Of a stretch of 64,000 nt of DNA, positions 60,224 to 64,000 are shown one piece after another. Below the pieces are notes generated by a model. It was not told the origin of the DNA. It saw only the letters and a list, made by a program, of their open reading frames with translations, and ran no database searches. The stretch is from Elgaria multicarinata webbii (Eukaryota > Chordata > Lepidosauria > Squamata > Anguidae): contig NC_086185.1 of assembly GCF_023053635.1 (NCBI RefSeq), positions 6,233,001-6,297,000 on the forward strand. Reading direction: 5' to 3'. Positions within the stretch are counted from its first letter, which is position 1. The number at the start of each line of letters is the position of its first letter. The position numbers and the translations under genes were made by a program.

Positions 60224-63034
60224 ATCCAAATAAGTGCCGCTTCTTGACATTAAAATGGTTGCACCGACAGGAATGCAGGAGGTTAAACGTGTTTGTACTG
60301 CATGTGTTGGAAAAGATGTTATTATTAGAAAAGGAGATAAAGGATTCCATGCCCAGGCATACGAAATTCCTTAGCAGCCAAGCCCTTGCAATCTCTACAG
60401 CTGGGAGCATGTCCTGTTTCGCGAGGGAGAATGACTCAGCTCTTCCTCCTGTCTTAATAGATGAACAGATTGAGTTGGATGGAGAGCAGGGATTTTTTAT
60501 TTTTTGTATGTGGGGAGCAGGGAAGGATTTCACTTTTCCCCTTGCTAGCTGCTCATGGCTTTTTAGACCTGCATCCCATAGTAAGCAATGGTGTTAGCTT
60601 GGCTCACTGATTCCTGGAGGCTTCTGGAGCATGACGTTAGGATCTTGGCTTAAATGGCTTGCAGTTTCTTTCCTCTATTAGCAGCCCCGTGGGCCCAGGG
60701 AATAACAAATACGTTTCCAAGCCCAGCAGGTCCCACTCGTAAAATTCTCCATAAATGAGGAGACTTCCATGGCTCAGATATGCTCATTGAATGTGTGTTG
60801 TTCCACCATCAGACTCAGTGGACTGGTTCGACATAACACCAGCCTGTGGTATAGGTTGTTGAATTCTTGAGTTCTCATGGTCTGTGAACCCAGTCATGCT
60901 AACGAAAACCATGGTTTGTTAAGCACCAACAACCCAGAGAGAAAATCCATGGTTTGTTGTCTGGTTGTTTCCAGCGGTCCCCAACCTTTTTGGCACCAGG
61001 GACTGGTTTCGTGGAAGACAATTTTTCCATGGACCGGGGGGGGGGGGGGGTTGAGGGGATGGTTTTGGGGGGGAAAAAAACCCCACTCCAGCATCCTGGC
61101 TTCGCTTTGGCTGGGCAGGCGAGATGGCGCCCCGCGCCCAGGTATACTGGGGTGGGGGTGGGGGGGTGAAAGCAGCTCACCTGCGCGACCCTGTTCCTAA
61201 CAGGCAACAGGCCAGTACCAGTCCGTGGCCTGGGGGGTTGGGGACCCCTGGTTTAGACCATGAGTTGTCAGTATGTGTGAACCCAGAACCGTGGGTTCTT
61301 CATGAGTTGTTTGCCAGGCTAGAGAGGCAGCAGGCAAGAGGGGTCAAAAAACCCCGGCTGCTGTACATGCCAGTACTACAGTGCCACAAAGGCATTTGGG
61401 ATACAAAGAGGAACCAAGCAAAGGAATTGAGAAACAAACAACCCAAGGATTGAGAAAATGGACCATGGTTTATTTGATAAGTCTGCCAGGAAACCCTGAC
61501 TAGGCCAGCAAACCATGGGTTTATGTTATGTGTGAACCAGATCATTCATTCATTCTTAACTAATTTAATTTATCTCTATCCTGCCCTTTCCCAAATGGCT
61601 TGAGCAAAGTAGGAACAGAAGTTCAATAAAGCAGGTGCAATGAAAACAACATTTAGCAACTCACTGAAAACTGTTTCTGCACTTGCCTTAGGGTTAATTA
61701 GGAAATGTAGCCTCCCTTTTGCCAATCAGCATTTCCCAACCAGCAGAACTTTAAAGTTCACAAGATAGTTATTTTTCTTTAATCTCATTGGCTGTTTTTT
61801 AAAACAACTGTGTGCAATTCACTTACTGCTTATCATCTGTTATTAACTATATATGTGTCGATGTCCATGTGGTGTCTGGATTCTTCATGCATGTTAAAAT
61901 ATGCAGAGACACTGAACTTGGGAATAAGGAGAACTATCACAGGGTCAGTGTTTCATCTGAACAATCCTAGGCACCTATGGCTGTGCTCCAGTTTATTTAG
62001 ATCACTGATCACGCTTTCTGATATATTTCAGGTGCAATCCTATGCAAGTTTAGACAGAAAAACATGCCTAGGATTTTGCCTTTAGATCCGAGCGTTTGGA
62101 ACACACACTCTCTGTCCCTCACTTACTTGCACTCTCTCTCGCTTCAGGTACTTCAGAATATTCTGGAAACGGAGCGGGACTACGCAAAGGAGCTGCAGTC
62201 ACTGCTGGGAATGTACCTGAGGCCTCTGCAGTCCTATGACAAGTAAGATTAACATCACTTGAGGTTGATCTCCTCTGTTAACATGAGTACAGATTAATTC
62301 TCGATTTATACAATGTCTCAAAAGATTGTAAACACTTGATTCCCCCAACCCCAAAGCCTGTGCTGTACATGTTGACGGATTGAAATATATTTTAAGAACA
62401 TAAGAAGAGCCCTGCTGGATCAGACCGAGGGTCCACCTAGTCCAGCACTCTGTTCACACAGTAGCCAACCAGCCATCGGCCAGGGACCAACAAAGCAGGA
62501 CGTGGTGCAACATCACCCTCCCACCCATGTTCCCCAGCAACTGGTGCACACAGGATTCTGCCTCGGATACTGGAGTTAGCACATAGCCATCAGGGCTAGT
62601 AGCCATGGATAGCCTTCTCCTCCAGGAATTTATCCAATCCCTTTTTAAAGCCTTTATTTGATCATGTACACTTCTGTGTATCCTGAAGTCTTTACAGATG
62701 GACACTGCTTTGAACTTTTGCTTCCCTCATACCCTCTAACCCCATTTCCTGACTTTTTTTTTAACATTTTATGGGAAACTGAGGAAATGACCAAAAATAA
62801 TGACCCGTGTGGTCAGAACCTAACTGAAGTTGCTTGCTGATTGAAACCAGGGCTATTTTTAAACCCTGTAGGTGCAATTTACTTGCTGATTTTCTTTACC
62901 CACTGAGAAATGACCTCTCGGTTTTTAAATCCTCCCAGGCTGAGCGCTATGGATATCGCCTCTTTACTCGGAAATGTGGATGAAATCTACACTTTTCAGC
63001 AAACGCTCAACCAGGCCCTGGAAGAGTGTGCCAA
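34887..63034 (+). CDS. ARHGEF6: ARHGEF6 (alpha-PIX / Cool-2), exons 1-8 (continues past right edge)
   Basis: Rac/Cdc42 guanine nucleotide exchange factor that binds PAK and GIT at focal adhesions. Coding exons: 34887-35051, 39206-39289, 47897-47981, 53727-53854, 54993-55191, 59522-59592, 62148-62242, 62939-63034, giving 307 codons plus 2 nt. All introns are GT-AG and in phase. Exons 1-3 encode the calponin-homology domain (starts [15 protein letters not shown]; includes DGVVLCKL). Exon 4 is a Ser/Thr/Pro-rich linker, the least conserved part. Exon 5 carries the SH3 domain ([17 protein letters not shown], then [20 protein letters not shown]). Exon 6 carries EKPLSPKAL. Exons 7-8 start the DH domain ([20 protein letters not shown]). 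I preferred ARHGEF6 over ARHGEF7 because of [14 protein letters not shown] and the RBMX neighbour. The rest of DH, the PH domain, the GIT-binding region and the coiled coil lie outside the window. Exon 1 has no CpG island. The introns are large and repeat-rich. Confidence 0.96.
35165..35335 (+). mobile_element. tRNA-derived SINE (second family)
   Basis: GGTCCCAGGTCCAATCCCCT is the B-box region and CCTGAAGAGCTGCTGCCAGA the body. It lies 114 bp into ARHGEF6 intron 1. An L2-like fragment follows (AAAAGGCCCTCTC, about 35340-35420). Confidence 0.65.
35622..35855 (+). mobile_element. tRNA-derived SINE, Sauria-SINE-like
   Basis: AGTGTGGTGTAGTGGTCAGA, GGGTTCTAGTCCC (B-box), ACCTACCTCACAAGGTTGTT and a terminal A-rich tail. 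Confidence 0.8.
35917..35990 (-). mobile_element. L2-like LINE 3' tail
   Basis: TTTTTATACCGCCCAATAGC and CAAAGCTCTCTGGGTGGTTC; short and 5'-truncated. Confidence 0.8.
36149..36472 (+). mobile_element. CR1 LINE 3' end
   Basis: Frames give [20 protein letters not shown] and [17 protein letters not shown]; it ends in the ATTCTATGA terminus. Confidence 0.9.
36713..36970 (-). mobile_element. L2-like LINE 3' tail
   Basis: TTTTTATACCGCCCAAAAGA and GAAGCTCTCTGGGCGGTTCA with the A-rich 3'UTR beyond. Confidence 0.8.
37955..38020. mobile_element. hAT-like foldback MITE, right half
   Basis: GGCTGGGGATTATGGGAGTT and GTAGTCCATCAC, then AATTGGGAAGGCTG, match the right arm of 23851-23976. Confidence 0.5.
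38095..38255 (+). mobile_element. tRNA-derived SINE (second family)
   Basis: GTATGCAAGAGGTCACGGGT, GAAGAGCTGCTGCCAGTCGG and CTAGATGGACCCGACGGTCT; the same family as 35165 and 57826. Confidence 0.7.
39008..39040. repeat. (TGCC)n microsatellite
   Basis: About eight TGCC units in ARHGEF6 intron 1, 165 bp before exon 2. Confidence 0.85.
40015..40250. mobile_element. Possible MITE with GGGGCTGGCC-type ends
   Basis: Left AGGGCCAGCCCTATCATGTG with CCTCAGGCGGCAG; right AAAATGTCTTGGCCAGCCCC. A related right half lies near 48590-48615 (AAAATGTCTTGGGCCGGCCC). Confidence 0.4.
41150..41587 (+). mobile_element. CR1 LINE 3' end with internal deletion
   Basis: Frames give [33 protein letters not shown] and then directly [19 protein letters not shown]. 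The segment normally between them (about 110 bp) is missing. It ends with CTATGATTCTATGA. Confidence 0.9.
41596..41755 (-). mobile_element. tRNA-derived SINE remnant, reversed
   Basis: CTGTGAGGTAGGTTAGGCTA, GAACCCGGGTCTCTTCC and TCACAACCATTACACCAGG are the reverse of a SINE body and head. Confidence 0.55.
41811..42272 (-). mobile_element. CR1 LINE 3' end abutting the intron-2 CpG island
   Basis: On the minus strand it reads [20 protein letters not shown], then [20 protein letters not shown] and [15 protein letters not shown], with the reversed terminus at 41811-41860. Its 5' truncation point is at the island border. Confidence 0.92.
42273..42935 (+). promoter_or_regulatory. Intragenic CpG island in ARHGEF6 intron 2, possible alternative promoter
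   Basis: About 660 bp of very GC-rich, CpG-dense sequence lies between ARHGEF6 exons 2 and 3. A good splice donor, CCGG|GTGAGT, is at 42645/42646. No TATA box is seen. The island begins exactly where a minus-strand CR1 copy ends (42272). A transcript starting here and splicing to exon 3 (47897) would lack the N-terminal part of the CH domain. Long open frames on both strands are a base-composition effect. Confidence 0.55.
43077..43304. repeat. Long (CTT)n / (GAA)n tract in ARHGEF6 intron 2
   Basis: About 29 uninterrupted CTT units (43077-43164), a C/T-rich interruption, a shorter CTT stretch, then about 20 more units to about 43295. The whole 228 bp is nearly pure pyrimidine on the plus strand. 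Confidence 0.95.
43313..43480 (-). mobile_element. L2-like LINE 3' tail
   Basis: TTTTTATACTGCCCGTTAGC and CATGGCTCTCCAGGCAGTGC; it abuts the CTT tract. Confidence 0.75.
43676..43806. mobile_element. hAT-like foldback MITE
   Basis: GTGGCCTTCCCCAACCCGGT...TTTGGACTACAACTCCCC...CTTGTAGTCCAAAACATGTG...CACCACCAGGTTGGAGAG: two diverged inverted arms. Confidence 0.6.
44176..44281. mobile_element. Palindromic MITE, AAGGTGCAATCC family
   Basis: AAGGTGCAATCCTATGCATG at the left and its near-complement ending GGATTGCACCTT at the right. The inner arms include GTTTAGACAG and CTGTCTAAAC, then CAACTCCCAGCC and TGTAGGACTTTTT. A diverged half copy is at 44100-44145. Confidence 0.75.
44873..45475 (+). mobile_element. 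CR1 LINE 3' end, about 600 bp
   Basis: It reads [40 protein letters not shown] and [20 protein letters not shown] before frame breaks. It ends CTATTCTATGATTCCATA. Confidence 0.93.
45895..46085 (+). mobile_element. L2-like LINE 3' remnant
   Basis: TCTGAAGAGTTTTCTCTTTC followed by GCGAGGCC reads as KSFLFREA, the RT C-terminus; the end TTCTAATTAATAAAATGCAA is a decayed tail. Confidence 0.5.
47399..47560. mobile_element. Partial GC-rich foldback element related to 58311
   Basis: The end AGGGCTGTGCAGCGGCTCGG resembles the terminus of the element at 58311. Inside are GAAGCGAGGCGGGCTG and CAGCCCGAGGTGCTCCGAAG foldback arms. No matching right terminus. Confidence 0.5.
48008..48328. mobile_element. 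MITE (GGTGACCATATGAAAAGGAGG family) split by a LINE tail
   Basis: Left half 48008-48121 (ATCTGGTCAAGAGGGCAGGG...CAAATGACACCTGCTGAAAT), right half about 48273-48328 (ACAACTGTTAAAGATGCAGG...CCATGTGGTCACTCT). The two halves join in the order seen in the intact element at 53288. A minus-strand L2-like tail lies between them. Just 3' of ARHGEF6 exon 3. Confidence 0.65.
48122..48272 (-). mobile_element. L2-like LINE 3' tail nested in a MITE
   Basis: TTATATACCACCCCATAGCT and GAAGCTCTCTGGGCGGTTTA. Confidence 0.8.
49100..49229 (+). mobile_element. CR1 LINE 3' terminus
   Basis: CAACCATCTGTCAGGGATGC...CTGCTATTCTATGATTCTATG; 130 bp, immediately followed by a SINE. Confidence 0.9.
49230..49443 (+). mobile_element. 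tRNA-derived SINE, Sauria-SINE-like
   Basis: AGCCGGTGTGGTGTAGTGGC, GATCCGGGTTCCAGTC (B-box), ACCTCACAGGGTTGTTGTTG and GGATATAAATGCAATAAATA. The best preserved SINE in the window, inserted at the tail of a CR1. Confidence 0.85.
49560..49745 (+). mobile_element. LINE-like remnant ending in (AAAT)n
   Basis: A T-rich 3'UTR-like stretch ends in seven TAAA units (49714-49741). Confidence 0.4.
50421..50535 (-). mobile_element. CR1 LINE 3' terminus, inverted against the next copy
   Basis: TAGAATCATAGAATTATAGA...CACCCTAAAGCATCCCTGACAG; it ends where the plus-strand CR1 begins. Confidence 0.88.
50536..51196 (+). mobile_element. CR1 LINE 3' end, longest copy in the window
   Basis: It reads [60 protein letters not shown] and [20 protein letters not shown], then the CR1 3'UTR and terminus. 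5'-truncated, few frame breaks. Confidence 0.93.
51983..52117. mobile_element. hAT-like foldback MITE
   Basis: CCAGGCTGGCCCAACCAGGC...TGCATCTCCCATTGGCCCCA...GATGATGGGAGGTGGAATGC...AGGTTGGGGAAGGTTGG. Confidence 0.55.
52137..52497 (+). mobile_element. tRNA-derived SINE (second family) with extra internal sequence
   Basis: Head 52137-52200 (AAGGCCGCAGGTTCAATCCC) and tail 52440-52497 (GACCCAGGAGAGCTGCTACC, TAGATGGACCATGGGCTTCT) are separated by about 240 bp not normally present. The solo LTR follows within 4 bp. Confidence 0.5.
52501..53038 (-). mobile_element. Solo LTR of an LTR retroelement (fossil)
   Basis: About 538 bp with TG...CA ends (minus-strand start TGTCATGATCAGG, end GAAACGCGACA) and an AATAAA polyadenylation signal near its minus-strand 3' end. 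No internal region adjoins it, so it looks like a recombined single LTR. The family (retrovirus-like or Ty3-like) cannot be fixed here. Flanking duplications are not evident, which suggests an old insertion. It lies in ARHGEF6 intron 3. Confidence 0.65.
53288..53612. mobile_element. Long foldback MITE, GGTGACCATATGAAAAGGAGG family
   Basis: Two arms of about 150 bp are inverted complements: left AGGGTGACCATATGAAAAGG..., right read inverted AGGGTGACCCTATGAAAAGG. Both arms share AATTTCAGCAGGTGTC and GTGAAATTTCCTCTTCAT motifs. It ends 115 bp before ARHGEF6 exon 4. Confidence 0.75.
53894..54043. mobile_element. Foldback element directly after ARHGEF6 exon 4
   Basis: GGAAGTCCGAACGTGGAGCC at the left is answered by GGCTCCACATTTGGACTTCC at the right. 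The inner arms CCCTGGCTTTGCTTTGGCTG and GCCAAAGCGAAGCCAGGGA also pair. It begins 40 bp past the exon 4 donor. Confidence 0.65.
54690..54840 (+). mobile_element. LINE 3' tail remnant
   Basis: AAAACCACTTAGAGATGTAT and GGGAAGCAGTATATGAGTTG resemble a diverged L2-like tail. It lies shortly before ARHGEF6 exon 5. Confidence 0.45.
55268..55575. mobile_element. Degenerate GC-rich foldback element
   Basis: Repeated GGCCCGAATCTG and AAAGCGGGCTGATTCGG motifs, then GGACCGAGGCATCTCGAGTT and AATCGGGACTGATTTGGAAG. Probably kin to the elements at 47399 and 58311, without clear ends. Confidence 0.35.
56795..57600 (-). mobile_element. L2-like LINE 3' end, longest L2-like copy
   Basis: The minus strand reads [80 protein letters not shown] and [16 protein letters not shown], then a 3'UTR with the GGATCGAGG motif (reversed) ending at an (AAT)n tract (56784-56815). 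An open frame covers about 700 bp; the N-terminal RT and endonuclease are missing. Confidence 0.9.
57655..58008 (-). mobile_element. Two tandem tRNA-derived SINEs (second family), reversed
   Basis: Copy one, about 57655-57822, holds CAGCAGCTCTCCAGGGGTCT and TTAAACTTGGGACCTTCTGC. Copy two, about 57826-58008, holds CAGCAGCTCTCCAGGGTCTC, CGAACCTGGGACCTTTGGCA (reverse B-box) and GCCTCTGAGCTGCAGCCCTT (reverse A-box). Confidence 0.75.
58311..58944. mobile_element. Large CpG-rich palindromic DNA element with 10-bp target duplication
   Basis: It is bounded by ATTATATAGT at 58301-58310 and again at 58945-58954, a perfect 10-bp duplication. Termini are AGGGATGTGC and GCACACCCCT (near-inverted). Inside, near-perfect arms of about 40 bp (around 58600-58640 and 58645-58682, holding CAATTGAGCCCGCGGTTCCA) form a hairpin, with further nested palindromes (GCCCATGCGGCGACAGC). 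The 9-10-bp duplication suggests a Mutator-like (MULE) origin. No transposase is encoded; long open frames result from GC content. Confidence 0.8.
59128..59278. repeat. Imperfect foldback, about 60-bp arms
   Basis: GAATCCTCTCCGGGTTTCAG...GGAGCTCTCCAAAGTGCT is roughly the inverted complement of AGCACCTTGAATAGCTCC...AAAACCCGGGGCGGATTC. Probably a MITE; it ends about 240 bp before ARHGEF6 exon 6. Confidence 0.5.
60175..60222. repeat. (TTA)n microsatellite
   Basis: About 16 TTA units in ARHGEF6 intron 6. Similar AAT tracts are at 2753-2790, 7528-7580 and 56784-56815. Confidence 0.95.
60972..61250. mobile_element. hAT-like non-autonomous transposon
   Basis: Ends CAGCGGTCCCCAACC and GGTTGGGGACCCCTG are inverted at 14 of 15 positions. 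The left interior TTTTTGGCACCAGGGACTGG is mirrored by CCAGTACCAGTCCGTGG on the right. A degenerate 8-bp duplication is possible (GTTGTTTC against GTTTAGAC). A G-tract lies at about 61036-61050. Confidence 0.7.
62396..62650 (-). mobile_element. CR1-like LINE 3' end (older subfamily)
   Basis: AAGAGCCCTGCTGGATCAGA, GTTCACACAGTAGCCAACCA, CACCCATGTTCCCCAGCAAC and AATTTATCCAATCCCTTTTT match the 2061/17655 family in reverse. It lies in ARHGEF6 intron 7. Confidence 0.75.
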
Positions 63035-63464
63035 GTAAGTACTTCCTATTATATCTGAGAATGTTTGCATTTTATTTTTTTAAAAAAGTTCCTAACTGTA
63101 AGGTCAAGTGGAGAAGGGTTTCCATCTGGCACTTGGGATGGAGGAGAATTTTGTTCCATAGGTATATTGATAATGAACGTATGAAATTTGCACATCCCAA
63201 ATCAACATGCAAAGCAGAATGTTGTTGTCCTTCGGTATTCGCATTTCTCTGGATTTGACGATACCATTTCCCAGTCTCAAAATCCATACGAAAATTGCAT
63301 ATATCAAGGAGGATCTGTGCACAAATATGTGGTTATTAAGGAAAGGTACGCACAAAACTATGCATATTGGTGAAAGAAAAGCACAAAATAGCATTAAGGG
63401 AAACTATAGCACACTTTAGGTGCCAATTATTGGCCTATTTGTTTACGTAGACCTTCTCTGCCTA

Positions 63465-63630
63465 GTGTTTATTTAGAATTTTGGTTTTAATGTTTTATGT
63501 AAGTGTTTTAGCAATTTTATGTATAGTAATGCATATCATAATGTATTACATTTTCCTGTAAACTGCTTAGAGATGTTTTAAAACATGATCAGCCATATAT
63601 AAATCTATTAAGTAAAAAAATAAAATAAAG
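63465..63630 (+). mobile_element. L2-like LINE 3' tail
   Basis: CCTGTAAACTGCTTAGAGAT and AGCCATATATAAATCTATTA, then an A-rich tail. The last 370 bp of the window after it show nothing recognisable. Confidence 0.55.
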
Positions 63631-64000
63631 TGATGGCAAAAAGAAAATATGTATATGAGGCACAATACCAAAATCCATGTATTAGGCAAAAGAGGTTTCA
63701 GAAATGCTTCTGTTAGGAGGGACGCGTACAAAAGTCTGTGTGAATTTCCACGCAGATCTTTGAAATAAATACAAACTGATGAAGAGACAAAATGGAACGA
63801 AATGAAGGCTGAACGAAATGGAGAAAAGCAAGAGAAACCCAAGCGGATCATTTTCGCTCATCCTTAGCTGAGACCCAGGAGACCTAATTGACAAACCTCT
63901 TCCCAGACTCCTAGCTGTTCAGTTGTGGTCGTTGTCTCTTGGTCTCCGTTGCTAATCCCCAAATGGTGGGTGGGGAAGGAGTGTGTGGAGGTTGAAAGGG

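Overview
The window is vertebrate nuclear DNA, most likely from a squamate reptile. All introns are GT-AG. The coding exons are most like amniote orthologues. Interspersed repeats are CR1 and L2-like LINE 3' ends, tRNA-derived SINEs with a Sauria-SINE-like head and a LINE-type tail, and many foldback MITEs, a mixture typical of lizards and snakes. No species can be named from this alone.

Three protein-coding genes are present. (1) A TM9SF2-like gene on the minus strand: exons 1-8 lie between 15457 and 1458, and the rest (the whole membrane domain) lies beyond the left edge. (2) RBMX (hnRNP G) on the plus strand: complete, with a non-coding first exon near 16970-17006 and eight coding exons from 19790 to 27602. 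SNORD61 sits in its second intron. A repeat-poor block of about 4 kb follows the stop codon. (3) ARHGEF6 (alpha-PIX) on the plus strand: exons 1-8 from 34887 to 63034, covering the CH domain, the SH3 domain and the start of the DH domain, and running off the right edge.

RBMX followed by ARHGEF6 in the same orientation is the order I recall from human Xq26. The TM9SF2-like gene is the unexpected neighbour. Human TM9SF2 is on 13q32 beside ZIC2/ZIC5, while ZIC3 lies near RBMX/ARHGEF6, so this gene is best read as an ohnologue of TM9SF2 kept on the ZIC3/RBMX paralogon.

The TM9SF2-like gene and RBMX diverge from a shared 1.5-kb interval. Between their two CpG islands lies a 22-unit minisatellite of about 41 bp per unit. 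Each unit carries a sequence resembling the ZNF143/THAP11 promoter motif, and the array appears to have been amplified out of a foldback MITE. This is the most unusual structure in the window.

The ARHGEF6 introns hold most of the repeats: CR1 copies, SINEs, a solo LTR, a long GAA/TTC tract, and a CpG-rich palindromic element with a perfect 10-bp target duplication at 58311-58944. They also hold an intragenic CpG island at 42273-42935 that may be an alternative ARHGEF6 promoter. No tRNA or rRNA gene, CRISPR array or further protein-coding gene was found. Large GC-driven open frames in the CpG islands are not genes.
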